Origin: Candidatus Poribacteria bacterium
GTDB lineage: Bacteria > Poribacteria > WGA-4E > WGA-3G
Assembly: GCA_021295735.1 (NCBI GenBank)
Contig: JAGWBU010000006.1
Coordinates: forward strand, 41,471-75,153
Length of the DNA: 33,683 nt
Direction: 5' to 3'
The stretch's first letter is position 1; each line of letters opens with the position of its first letter. The position numbers and the translations under genes are program-made. The notes under the pieces are model-generated. The model saw only the letters and a program-made list of their open reading frames with translations. It ran no database searches and had not been told where the DNA came from. Below are positions 14,587 to 23,113 of this stretch, one piece after another.

Positions 14587-15759
14587 TTATGTATTGCGTG
14601 GGGAGAAACATTTCCGATACAACGCGGCTATATCTTCTGCAGATGCTTGGCGCGGATTGTTCGCAGGACTGCCACTTGCGATAGCATCAACTGCCATCTG
14701 ATCGATAACCTGCTCAAACTTCTCCTTATCAATACCGATTTTTCCGAGGCGCGGCATCTGAATATCGTTGACGAGACGTTCAACTGCAAAAATCGCTGCG
14801 TCTGCCTGTTTCATTGGAGAAAGCCCATCAATAGGTTCGCCCATCGCTTGTGCAATATCGGCAAATCGTTTAGGCGCGCCGACAACGCTAAATTCCATCA
14901 CATCAAGCAGCAGTACTGCGTTTGATAAACCGTGATGGATATGAAAATATGCACCAATTGGTCGGGACATGCCGTGGACTAACGCCACAGACGAATTGCT
15001 GAACGCCATACCTGCTATTGACGCGCCAAGCATCATATCTGAGCGTGCAAAGATGTTTTCGCCATCTGACCATGCTTGACGAAGTGAACCTGAAATCAAC
15101 CTGATTGCTTTCAATGCAAGTGCATCCGTAAGTGGTTGGGCGCGTTTTGAGATATATGCTTCTATCGCGTGTGTTAGTGCATCAACGCCAACAGCTGCTG
15201 TCAGGTGCGGTGGAGTCGTTAGCGATAGCAACGGATCGACCAATGCAACTGATGCCAACAAACAAGCACTGCTCAACATCATTTTGACATTGCGATCCGT
15301 GTCAGTAATAACAGTGACTTTTGTGACTTCGCTTCCTGTTCCAGCGGTAGTAGGGATCGCAATCAATGACGCACCTGGATTTGGGATTTTGTCCACACCC
15401 ATATGGTCAGCAAATTCGCCATCATTTGTGAGTTTCATGGCGATGCCTTTACCGCAGTCAATTGCACTGCCACCACCGATGCTTATTATCACATCACAGT
15501 TTTCCGCACGGTATTGCTTTAGTCCATCAGTGACGTTTTGTAATGTTGGATCGGGTGTAACATCAGAGAAAGTAGAGGTGGCTATTCCAGCATTGTGTAA
15601 GTTCTTGGCAATCTGGTCTGCGTATCCGATTTTGGCAATGCCCGGATCTGTCACGATAAGCGCATTCGTAGCACCAAGTCGTTTGGCTTGTTCACCGACT
15701 TTTTCGGATGCACCAGCACCGGTGATTATTGTGGGTGGGATTGAGAATATGGTAGGCAA
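14587..15759 (-). CDS. iron-containing alcohol dehydrogenase
   Basis: 390 residues. NAD-binding region GGGSAIDCGKG (95-105), PTTAGTGSEVT (137-146), and iron ligands D193, H197 (VDALTHAIE), H262 (VHGMSRP) and H276 (HIHHG). All four ligands are present, so it should be active on primary alcohols, diols or aldehydes. The start is TTG at 15759, supported by AGGA nine bases upstream; the nearest ATG (15766) is in another frame. It is followed after 62 bases by the ABC ATPase gene. Confidence 0.9.
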   Translation of the reverse strand: MPTIFSIPPTIITGAGASEKVGEQAKRLGATNALIVTDPGIAKIGYADQIAKNLHNAGIATSTFSDVTPDPTLQNVTDGLKQYRAENCDVIISIGGGSAIDCGKGIAMKLTNDGEFADHMGVDKIPNPGASLIAIPTTAGTGSEVTKVTVITDTDRNVKMMLSSACLLASVALVDPLLSLTTPPHLTAAVGVDALTHAIEAYISKRAQPLTDALALKAIRLISGSLRQAWSDGENIFARSDMMLGASIAGMAFSNSSVALVHGMSRPIGAYFHIHHGLSNAVLLLDVMEFSVVGAPKRFADIAQAMGEPIDGLSPMKQADAAIFAVERLVNDIQMPRLGKIGIDKEKFEQVIDQMAVDAIASGSPANNPRQASAEDIAALYRKCFSPRNT

Positions 15760-15831
15760 CTTTCATTTTCCTGAGTAGAATTAAACATTTACAAGAATTA
15801 AAAAGTGTGATTTTCAGCAGAATTCTGAATA

Positions 15832-15861
15832 GTTAGGCGCGCTTTCGTAAGCGCGCCTAAC
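15832..15861. repeat. perfect 13-bp hairpin
   Basis: GTTAGGCGCGCTT (15832-15844) pairs with AAGCGCGCCTAAC (15849-15861) around a 4-base loop. It is the longest perfect stem among the intergenic hairpins and lies between the anchored acidic protein and the alcohol dehydrogenase. No T-run follows on the minus strand. Confidence 0.7.
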
Positions 15862-15886
15862 GTTGTGTGAAGTCCTGCTTATAAAA

Positions 15887-16636
15887 TTATTTCGTTGAAA
15901 TACGAATTCTAACCCTCTGATCTGTCTTGTCTGTCTTAACCGTAATCCCTGAATTTTGAAGTTCTTTAATATCCGCATCTGAAATTATCCCTTGAGCAAA
16001 GGGATTATCATAATAACCACCATTTGCTTGCATCCACTTATAATACACAAGTGTGCGGCGGGTTGATCCGGATGGAAACAAATGATTCATTGCTTCCAAT
16101 CCGGCAATTCTTTCATCTAATGTCATGGGAGCATTATTCGTAGTCTTTCGGCTATACTCCATGTAGGTATGTACTTGTGGAATATCTCCAAACCTTTCAA
16201 GGAACTGGTTATATTGCGCACTATGAAGTTCATCTGGATCCATCGTTTCTGGATCACCTATCCATGTGCCACGCGCTCTTGCTTCCATTTCCGCGTCAAT
16301 AATCTCCTTCCATGGATCTCTTTGAAGAGCTTTCTCATTCACGAGATCTTCGTTTGGCGAGTCATGATCTGCCAATTCTTCATTTGTAACATCATCTTCT
16401 TCCTGCAAATGATTTGAAACTTTATCATGGACTGATGGATCAGATTCATCAGTAAGTTTGGGAACACTTGGTTTTTTTGCATTTTGATCTGATAGTACTG
16501 TGTTGGTATCCGTTTGTTCTTCAACAAGGGGATGCTCCGTAAGTTTGTTTGTAGCATCGCGTGTGTGAAAGTTTGTGTACCAGTAAATTGCAACGAGAAT
16601 AACAAGAAAGGGGACGAAGAAAATCAACTTTTTCAT
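15887..16636 (-). CDS. membrane-anchored acidic protein, unknown function
   Basis: 249 residues from the ATG at 16636 (AAAGGAGA seven bases ahead; a longer frame to 16672 lacks this). MKKLIFFVPFLVILVAIYWY is an uncleaved signal anchor. Residues about 25-100 are rich in D, E, N and T with low complexity, a flexible linker. The C-terminal 120 residues are more ordered (MTLDERIAGLEAMNHLF, YYKWMQANGGYYDNPF). I do not recognise the family. It is likely an inner-membrane protein with a periplasmic tail. Confidence 0.7.
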   Translation of the reverse strand: MKKLIFFVPFLVILVAIYWYTNFHTRDATNKLTEHPLVEEQTDTNTVLSDQNAKKPSVPKLTDESDPSVHDKVSNHLQEEDDVTNEELADHDSPNEDLVNEKALQRDPWKEIIDAEMEARARGTWIGDPETMDPDELHSAQYNQFLERFGDIPQVHTYMEYSRKTTNNAPMTLDERIAGLEAMNHLFPSGSTRRTLVYYKWMQANGGYYDNPFAQGIISDADIKELQNSGITVKTDKTDQRVRIRISTK

Positions 16637-16735
16637 TTCAGTTCTCCTTTGGATGAAGAGTAGATAAACCACATGCGTGACAAAAGCAAGGTAAAGGTTA
16701 CTTTGTTCTTAATTTCTATACACAACCTTTTTTTG

Positions 16736-16744
16736 ATTATAGCA
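16736..16744 (-). promoter_or_regulatory. extended -10 promoter candidate
   Basis: TGCTATAAT on the minus strand is a perfect -10 box with the TGn extension. No good -35 is visible. It would give a leader of about 90 bases to the ATG at 16636. Confidence 0.4.
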
Positions 16745-16787
16745 CATTGTCCTTTAACGATTTTCGATAAGTCTATGCGTAAATGAA

Positions 16788-17035
16788 CTAAAGTAGACCA
16801 AGACGCTCAAGATCTGCCTCTCCCCACTGCACTTGTCGTTCAATGATAGCTTTTAGGTCCCAACAGCGAAAGTTTGTCCCATATTATGAAGATGGATAGT
16901 TGTTGTCCGCCCATCTGGATGCGCAAAAAAACGAGTTGCTCCTTTTCTCCTAAATTCATCAAATCCATCTCTTTTTAAAGCACTTATTAGTCTTCGCACT
17001 GTGAGTGAACGCAATCGCTTGTAGTCAATAGCCAT
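16788..17035 (-). pseudogene. hicA-like toxin gene, frameshifted
   Basis: Reading from ATG 17035 gives 60 residues ending FAVGT-stop. They match the YcfA/HicA mRNA interferase fold (LISALKRDGFDEFRRKGATR, FFAHPDGRTTTIHLHN), but the conserved last helix is missing. It is found one frame over: DLKAIIERQVQWGEADLER, ending LGLL at TAG (16788-16790). A loss of one base near 16859-16862 (GTT-GG_-GAC) explains the break. Restored, the protein would be 82 residues, a normal HicA length. The usual catalytic His position falls in RKGATRFF, where Thr stands instead of the His of the common GSHH motif. Overlap with the hicB unit is close (hicB stop at 17037). Confidence 0.65.
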
Positions 17036-17036
17036 T

Positions 17037-17306
17037 TTAAATAGTTACAGCGATTAAAGGGACATCACTGACCTGAATCTGTGAGCGAGGTTCAGAAGGG
17101 AGTTCTTCACCGTGCTCCAATAAATACTCCACAAGTAGGTCAACTGCATCCTGCAAATTCTTTAATGCTTCTTTTTGAGTATATCCCCAACTTGCAGCAC
17201 CTTTGTGTTCTAACGCAGGGATATAGGCACGTCAGACAGCGTTTTCATCAGGTTCATCGGGCCATTTGTCTTTTTCTAACACAACCTGAAATGAATACGT
17301 TTTCAT
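17037..17306 (-). pseudogene. hicB-like antitoxin gene with an in-frame stop
   Basis: An 89-codon frame starts at ATG 17306 after a strong GGAGG and ends just before hicA. Codon 25 (17232-17234) is TGA, where the HicB pattern expects tryptophan (TGG): ...DENAV-[stop]-RAYIPALEH. The rest reads well: GAASWGYTQKEALKNLQDAV, LLVEYLLEHGEELPSEP, which is the HicB partial RNase-H-like domain. One G-to-A change explains the stop. No internal start lies close after it, so no useful product is expected unless TGA is read through. Confidence 0.7.
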
Positions 17307-17326
17307 GTGTTTCCTCCTACTATAGA

Positions 17327-17335
17327 AGTATACCA
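17327..17335 (-). promoter_or_regulatory. extended -10 promoter of the hicBA remnant
   Basis: TGGTATACT on the minus strand, with a poor -35, about 14 bases before the GGAGG-ATG of hicB. The unit kept its own promoter and ribosome site even though both genes are broken. Confidence 0.45.
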
Positions 17336-17366
17336 CAAAACGGATTAAAATGAAATGTATTCAGGA

Positions 17367-18929
17367 CTAATGCCGGAAGTGTCGGACACCTGTAAATACC
17401 ATCGCCATACCAAATTTATCAGCTGTTTCAATCACAGACGCATCATTGACTGACCCACCGGGTTGGATAATCGCGCGGATACCTGCTTCACCCGCAATCT
17501 CTACACCATCGGGAAATGGGAAAAACGCATCAGAGGCTAAAACTGCGTCTTTTGTCTTTTCACCTGCCTTGCGGACAGCAATTATGGCAGCATCTACACG
17601 GCTCATTTGTCCCGCACCGATACCGACAGTTTGCGTGCCTTGCGCAAGGAGAATGCAGTTGGATTTGACATGTTTACATGCTTTCCATGCGAAAAGTAAG
17701 GATTCTATCTCTTCGTCCGTAGGCTTACGTTTGGTGACAAATTGTAAGTCACTTTTTTCAATGTTATGTACATCCTGTTCTTGAACAAGCACGCCACCAG
17801 TCACATTACGGATTTGTAGAATTGGTTCTGATGTTGAAAGTTCCCCTGTTTCAAAAATCTGGCGATTTGTAACACGAGACAATGCACTAAGTGCTTTCTC
17901 GGTGTAACTCGGAGCGATTATCGCCTCTATTTTCACACCCGATTTTGCAGCGTCTCGAATAGTGTTCGCTGTCTGAATCGTCACTTTACGATTTAAACCC
18001 ACAATTGAACCGAAGGCAGAAGTTCTATCGCATTCAAGGGCATTTGTGAAGGCATCTTTTAGGTTACCAGCAGTCGCAAGTCCGCACGGATTGTTATGTT
18101 TGATGATCGCACAGGTAGGCGTTTTAAAGTCTTTCACAATCTCTAAGGCAGCATCTAAATCGAGGATATTGTTGAAAGATAGCGGAGGACCATTCAGTTG
18201 TTTTGCCCATGCAGCGCATGTTGTTGGTGCATCCTCAGTTCTATAGAAAGCAGCACTTTGATGCGGATTTTCACCGTATCTTAACGAATCTACTTTCTGG
18301 AAGTGGAGCGTTAAAACATCACCAAATTCGTCATCAGTTTCTAAATTGGCGAGATAGGTAGAAACCACACTGTCATAGTGTGCGGTGTGGAGAAATGCCG
18401 TTTTTGCCAATTCAAATCGGACATCTTCGGATAGACACCCATCGTTGGCATCTAAGTCAGCGATAATTTGTGGATATTGATCAGGGTTTGTGAGGACAGC
18501 AACATGTTTATAATTCTTTGCTGCAGCGCGAATCATTGTCGGTCCACCGATGTCTATATTCTCAATCGCTTCTTCAAGTGTAACATTAGGTTTGGCAATG
18601 GTCGCTTCAAACGGATACAAGTTGCAAATCACCATGTCAATAGGTTTTATTTCATTATCGTTGGCTTGTGCTGCGTGTTCTGCATTATCCCACTGCGCAA
18701 GTAGCCCGCCGTGGACTTTTGGGTGGAGTGTCTTAACCCTACCATCTAACATCTCTGGGAAACCGGTATAGTCAGAGACATCCGTGATCTCTATTCCTGA
18801 CTCTCGAAGGTGTTGAGCAGTGCCGCCAGTGGAAAGAATTTCTACCCTATGTTGCACGAATGTATTCGCAATTTCTAAAAGACCTGCTTTGTCGTAAGTG
18901 CTGATAAGTGCGCGTTCAATTTTCTTCAT
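17367..18929 (-). CDS. purH: bifunctional AICAR formyltransferase / IMP cyclohydrolase
   Basis: 520 residues, the normal PurH length. The N-terminal IMP cyclohydrolase part shows STYDKAGL (10-17), STGGTAQHL and DGRVKTLHPKVHGGLL (62-77). The AICAR transformylase part has the catalytic KHNNPCG at 277-283, and SLRYGENPHQ before it. It carries out the last two steps of IMP synthesis, formylating AICAR and closing the purine ring. No other purine gene is nearby; it stands 60 bases upstream of the hicBA remnant. Confidence 0.97.
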   Translation of the reverse strand: MKKIERALISTYDKAGLLEIANTFVQHRVEILSTGGTAQHLRESGIEITDVSDYTGFPEMLDGRVKTLHPKVHGGLLAQWDNAEHAAQANDNEIKPIDMVICNLYPFEATIAKPNVTLEEAIENIDIGGPTMIRAAAKNYKHVAVLTNPDQYPQIIADLDANDGCLSEDVRFELAKTAFLHTAHYDSVVSTYLANLETDDEFGDVLTLHFQKVDSLRYGENPHQSAAFYRTEDAPTTCAAWAKQLNGPPLSFNNILDLDAALEIVKDFKTPTCAIIKHNNPCGLATAGNLKDAFTNALECDRTSAFGSIVGLNRKVTIQTANTIRDAAKSGVKIEAIIAPSYTEKALSALSRVTNRQIFETGELSTSEPILQIRNVTGGVLVQEQDVHNIEKSDLQFVTKRKPTDEEIESLLFAWKACKHVKSNCILLAQGTQTVGIGAGQMSRVDAAIIAVRKAGEKTKDAVLASDAFFPFPDGVEIAGEAGIRAIIQPGGSVNDASVIETADKFGMAMVFTGVRHFRH

Positions 18930-19040
18930 ATTTCGTCTGTCTCAATCTCTATTCTATTTTCTGGCGATTATTTTATCCCTACATATAGATGTATCTTGGG
19001 GGAGGGGTTTGTAACCCGATACTGAAAACTCTAATGCAAT

Positions 19041-20315
19041 TTATGTTACATATCTGGGAAAACCGAAACCATCATTGGCAACGTGGCTTCGTGCAGGAAT
19101 CTGTGCACGGGTCGGTATAATCAAATCCATTTCAGAAGTATTTTCAATCACAGTGCCATCACCGATTCGCACCTCATTTCCAATCATGATTTTACCGGGA
19201 TGTTCTGCAGCGCCACGGATAGTTCCTATGACGACTGATGAACCGATACGACACCCTTGATCAATTTCTACAAACCCGTAAATTTCGGTATTTGTCCCGA
19301 TAGTCGTCCGGTCAGCAATTTGGACAGGACCGAGGAGACTTGTGTCTGTTCCTATCTCCACAAAATCACCGATAACAGGATGGCGTTGCTTCACCTTGAC
19401 ACTCAAACCACCAAGTGTGCAAGGGTAGAGAACACACCCAGAACCGATAATACCTGTTTGCCCTGTCGTCACGCCACGGTGAGGGTGCTCTAAGAAATTT
19501 GCGTCCCCTATTTGGGTTTCTGGATGTAAGTCGGCTTGATAATAACGTCCGCCTAATTCCGCAATGGCGCGCGGCAGCAACGGAACAGGAACTCTGTGGA
19601 GGTGTGAGTTATCTTCTGGTGGTTCGCTTCGTGTTAAGGCATAAGCCACATCATGGTAGAACAGCACACGCCACCCAGGATAAGTGCTAACTACCAGTTG
19701 AAGTTGATATTCAAAAACGGAGGCGAGGTTCAAAGTGCCGAGAAAATCTTGGTATGGGTCAAAACTTCGCTCCTTAATTGCATTGTCAATTTGGGAACGA
19801 AAATCAAGGGCTGCAAGTTTTTCGCGAGAGATACCGTTGTGTAGGAGATATGCATCCCAAACAGCTGGGTCTTTGAGGGATGCGAAGCGATTCCAAAGTG
19901 CACGGCTTTTTAATCGAGGTAGTTCCCAGAGGAGTGAGAAGGCTGTTTCAAGGGCAGCACCCAGATGTGTTTCGTCCGTAACTGCTAAAAACGATTGGGC
20001 TACCATCGCATACAACTGATCCGCTAACTCTTCAATCGCTTCCGAAAGTTCACGTTTTTGGTTAAAAAGATGTGGCGCGTTATGAGAGCCCGGGGCAACG
20101 CATTCCAATAGATTTCCCAGAACGGTTTCAAGAATATCACGATTAACAAATCCCCGTCCTGAACGTTGCGATAACCCCTCTCGACTTGTGCTGTCTATAC
20201 GTAACGCATTAAGCTCTGATTTGCTATAGATAGGACGTAACCTTTCTAACGTTTGGTTCAGCAACGGTTTTTTTCGTTGTTCGTAAGAGACATCAAACAG
20301 TGTAGTTTCAGACAT
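19041..20315 (-). CDS. serine acetyltransferase-like hexapeptide protein with long N-terminus
   Basis: 424 residues, much longer than CysE (about 270). Residues 1-255 are mostly helical, possibly including a CysE-type N-terminal domain. From 262 on come left-handed beta-helix repeats: DLHPETQIG, HRGVTTGQTGIIG, TLGGLSVKVKQRHPVIGD. Compared with E. coli CysE, D143 corresponds to D262, H158 to H277 and H193 to H312; D157 is replaced by E276. The repeats continue 60 residues past the usual end. It may make O-acetylserine for cysteine synthesis, or acetylate another alcohol. TGGAGA precedes the ATG. Confidence 0.75.
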   Translation of the reverse strand: MSETTLFDVSYEQRKKPLLNQTLERLRPIYSKSELNALRIDSTSREGLSQRSGRGFVNRDILETVLGNLLECVAPGSHNAPHLFNQKRELSEAIEELADQLYAMVAQSFLAVTDETHLGAALETAFSLLWELPRLKSRALWNRFASLKDPAVWDAYLLHNGISREKLAALDFRSQIDNAIKERSFDPYQDFLGTLNLASVFEYQLQLVVSTYPGWRVLFYHDVAYALTRSEPPEDNSHLHRVPVPLLPRAIAELGGRYYQADLHPETQIGDANFLEHPHRGVTTGQTGIIGSGCVLYPCTLGGLSVKVKQRHPVIGDFVEIGTDTSLLGPVQIADRTTIGTNTEIYGFVEIDQGCRIGSSVVIGTIRGAAEHPGKIMIGNEVRIGDGTVIENTSEMDLIIPTRAQIPARSHVANDGFGFPRYVT

Positions 20316-20380
20316 ATCGTCTCCAGAAAACAGAAGTTTTCAAATGTAAAGAAGTACTTCCGCTTTCCTTTTTCTACCTT

Positions 20381-21532
20381 TTAGCATTCTTGATCAGTAA
20401 ACTTTGTTAAAACTTCTTGGGCAGCGGCGACACCTGCGCCAAGCGGAACATCATAACCAATTTCTGCTAAACCCCTCTCAAAAGCAGAGACAGCAACGAT
20501 AACATCGTTTTCGTTCATCCAACCAAGGTGTGCAATACGAACAATCTTACCGCTCAACTCACCTTGTCCACCAGCATACGTGATGCCATGTTTTTCGCGC
20601 ATCATCTTAACAAACGCTTTGCCGTCAATTTCTTTTGGCAACCGAATTGATGTTAACGTATTTGCTGGCGATGTTGCGAATAGCGGGAGACCAATCGCTT
20701 TAAGAGCACTTCGTGTTGCAATAGCCATACGGTTATGGCGAGCGATAGTATTGCGGATACCCTCTGCGCAGATGTGATTTAAGGCATATTGCAGTGCCGT
20801 AAGAAGCGTAATTGCTGGGGTGTAAGGCACTGAACCTTCAAGTCCGCGTTGATGTGCTTTTCGGAAATCGAGATAATACTTCGGTAGATCAGACTGTTCA
20901 GTCGCTTCCCACGCACGATGATTAAGAGCAGCGAAAGCGAGACCGGGAGGCGTCATCAATCCTTTCTGTGAACAGGAAACGACAACATCAACTCCCCAAT
21001 TGTCCATCTGTAGATCATCTGCTCCAAGTGCGCTGACAGCATCAGCAACAAGTAGTGTTGGAGTAGATTGCGTCAAACTCGCGAGTACTTCAATGTCGTG
21101 CAAAGCACCGGTTGATGTTTCGCACAGTGTAGCGAAAACTGCTTTTATGTCAGGGTGAGTAGTTAACTGTGCTTCCACTACTTCTGGTGCGACTGAATCG
21201 CCCCATGTAACATCAATACGGATGACCTCAACACCATAAGCCTCACAGATTTCTGCCCACCGTTCACCAAATTTGCCGCTCCGAATGACTAAAACTTTAT
21301 CATTACGGCACAACAGATTTGCCACTGCACCGTCCATTGCACCTGTTCCAGACGATGTTAAGAAAAGCACATCGTTCTCTGTTTGGAAAACGTGCTTGAG
21401 TTTTTCTAAAACGTCTTTAATTAACGCAACAGCATCTTCACTGCGATGATAGTCAATCGGTTGCGCCATTGCCAACAATGCTTCTGGCGGTATTGGTGTT
21501 GGACCTGGTGTAAAGAGATACTTTTTTTGCAT
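20381..21532 (-). CDS. class V aminotransferase, alanine-glyoxylate/serine-pyruvate type
   Basis: 383 residues. The start LFTPGPTPIPPEAL is typical of the family; SSGTGAMDGAV (60-70) binds the cofactor phosphate, D164 (VADAVSALG) contacts the pyridoxal ring and K190 (SCSQKGLMTPPG) forms the Schiff base. It likely moves an amino group between serine or alanine and glyoxylate or pyruvate. It lies between a 71-residue coupled protein (7 bases upstream) and the serine acetyltransferase-like gene (65 bases downstream), so a role in serine metabolism is plausible. Confidence 0.9.
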   Translation of the reverse strand: MQKKYLFTPGPTPIPPEALLAMAQPIDYHRSEDAVALIKDVLEKLKHVFQTENDVLFLTSSGTGAMDGAVANLLCRNDKVLVIRSGKFGERWAEICEAYGVEVIRIDVTWGDSVAPEVVEAQLTTHPDIKAVFATLCETSTGALHDIEVLASLTQSTPTLLVADAVSALGADDLQMDNWGVDVVVSCSQKGLMTPPGLAFAALNHRAWEATEQSDLPKYYLDFRKAHQRGLEGSVPYTPAITLLTALQYALNHICAEGIRNTIARHNRMAIATRSALKAIGLPLFATSPANTLTSIRLPKEIDGKAFVKMMREKHGITYAGGQGELSGKIVRIAHLGWMNENDVIVAVSAFERGLAEIGYDVPLGAGVAAAQEVLTKFTDQEC

Positions 21533-21539
21533 GATTAAC

Positions 21540-21755
21540 CTAAGCTGTACCTACTGCTCCAGGTGTTTTCCCTTCAACGCTTAGAACAACCCACTCCCTG
21601 CTCAGGAGTTGTAGCACTGAAACAATAGCTTCACGTTGTCCAGCACTATCCATCGGCACTTCGATTGTGATGGTTGCGAATTCCTCTTTTTGGACGTCAC
21701 CGTCTTTATCAAACTTCATCGGTGTAATTTGTATCTTTTTTAGTTTTGCATCCAT
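21540..21755 (-). CDS. small conserved-looking protein, unknown function
   Basis: 71 residues after a strong GGAGGA signal. Sequence features: basic start (MDAKLKKIQITPMKF), acidic turn, beta strand EFATITIEVP, helix AIVSVLQLLSREW, and strand VVLSVEG. It ends 7 bases before the aminotransferase start, so it is probably translated together with it. I do not recognise a family; a small regulatory or partner protein for the aminotransferase is one possibility. Confidence 0.6.
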   Translation of the reverse strand: MDAKLKKIQITPMKFDKDGDVQKEEFATITIEVPMDSAGQREAIVSVLQLLSREWVVLSVEGKTPGAVGTA

Positions 21756-21814
21756 ATTTTAATCCTCCAAATTAAATTTTTACTGAAATGAGTGGTTTTA
21801 TGAATATAATTGCT

Positions 21815-22834
21815 TTATGAAACATCCATGAACGAATCCATCTCAAAACATTCACCTTGGCGTCGCGCAGATTCCCAACCTGCCAGAACAGGTGCTAAAG
21901 AGAAAAGACCATCGTGATAATCACTTTGCAATATGCTTGCATCTCCCGTCTGAACAGCACGGATAAAAGTTTTATCCTGTTCTAACCACGGATTAAATTC
22001 TTCTGCCTGATAAATCTTCTCACCGTTCACCTCAATCCTGTCGTATCGGTAAATTGTGAGGTGACCTCCTTCATAAAAAACGGTAAACCACGGTTCATCT
22101 TTCGGACTCGCTCCAGCAGAAACAAAGTTGAGTATCATCGTGGCACCGTTGTTGAAGCAGTAATTGAAACTACACGACAAAGGCGTGGCATATTCTGCTC
22201 GTTCACAATAGAACGCTTGCGCACGAACAACGTTCAATCCTGTCATAAAACGACTATAATCTGTTGCATGAACACCCCAGTCAAGAGCACGACCACCGGA
22301 TTTCTCCATATCTGCCCACCACGTTTTTGCTTTGCTGTCCGCTGCAGCAGGTAGTCCACCATAACTTTGGAAACGGACATGCACAACCTTTTTGTCAGCC
22401 AAAAATTCACGTGCTTTCTGAAAAATAGGGCGATACCGTTCACGGAATCCAACAGTACTGATAACGCCTGCTTTCCGAATCGCTTTATCAATGCGATTTG
22501 CCACCTGCATTGTAATCGCTTGCGGTTTTTCACTGAAAATGTGGACGCCTTTTTCTGCAGCGATTACTTCAACATCAGTCCGCACATACGCTGGCACGAT
22601 GGAATATAACACTTCAAATTCTTGCGTCCCAAGCATTTGGTGTGCGCCACCATTCTCACTATGGTAGACGTGTGGAATGTTAAAATGTTGGGCAGTTTCC
22701 TGCGCCGTTTTCACATTACTATCGCATACTGCAACTATATTAACGGAGTCCTGCTGTAAAAGGTTCGGAATTCGGGTATTTTTAGCAAAATTTCCGCATC
22801 CGTAGAAAGCGACGCGAACGTTTGAGGTTGCCAA
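21815..22834 (-). CDS. Gfo/Idh/MocA-family oxidoreductase
   Basis: 339 residues. Rossmann motif YGCGNFAKN (11-19), E102-K103-P104 of the catalytic motif (IFSEKPQAI), and D185 with H189 (LDWGVHATDY) as acid-base pair. It probably oxidises or reduces a sugar, inositol or related alcohol with NAD(P). The start is TTG at 22834 with GGGAG nine bases ahead; the nearest ATG upstream is out of frame. It stands alone, separated by repeats from the gene before it. Confidence 0.88.
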   Translation of the reverse strand: MATSNVRVAFYGCGNFAKNTRIPNLLQQDSVNIVAVCDSNVKTAQETAQHFNIPHVYHSENGGAHQMLGTQEFEVLYSIVPAYVRTDVEVIAAEKGVHIFSEKPQAITMQVANRIDKAIRKAGVISTVGFRERYRPIFQKAREFLADKKVVHVRFQSYGGLPAAADSKAKTWWADMEKSGGRALDWGVHATDYSRFMTGLNVVRAQAFYCERAEYATPLSCSFNYCFNNGATMILNFVSAGASPKDEPWFTVFYEGGHLTIYRYDRIEVNGEKIYQAEEFNPWLEQDKTFIRAVQTGDASILQSDYHDGLFSLAPVLAGWESARRQGECFEMDSFMDVS

Positions 22835-22974
22835 AATAAATGTACTCCCATTTTGGTGAAAGAAGGATTTTCAGAAAAGATGTCATCCTTGCTATTCATT
22901 GTAGTAAATTTTACAATTAACGATACACCTTACTTGGCGTGCTCACACAGCACATCTACAGTTTTAACCATAAA

Positions 22975-23008
22975 GTCGTGACCTGGAGGTCGCTCCTACA
23001 GAGGAAAT
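22975..23008. repeat. family A hairpin repeat
   Basis: GTCGTGACCTGGAGGTCGCT continues CCTACAGAGGAAAT, giving a GACCTGGAGGTC stem. Near-identical ends are at 12910-12944 and, inverted, at 6331. Confidence 0.6.
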
Positions 23009-23033
23009 TGACAACCGAAGGTTTGCCTTAGCC

Positions 23034-23072
23034 AAATGTAAGAGGCGCAATAAATTGCGCGACTACAAATGC
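23034..23072. repeat. full copy of family B repeat
   Basis: AAATGTAAGAGGCGCAATAA continues ATTGCGCGACTACAAATGC. It differs from the copy at 2486-2522 at only a few positions and follows a family A repeat by 25 bases. Confidence 0.65.
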
Positions 23073-23113
23073 ATTAACTCATAAGAATTATCTATTTCTT
23101 AATTCACTAAAGA

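Noticed and set aside
15759..15766. Frameshift at the alcohol dehydrogenase start
   Set aside because: An ATG in another frame lies 7 bases upstream, but TTG with AGGA nine bases ahead gives a complete, normal N-terminus.
15284..15778. 164-residue plus-strand ORF opposite the alcohol dehydrogenase
   Set aside because: Antisense shadow; the alcohol dehydrogenase has all metal ligands in the other strand.
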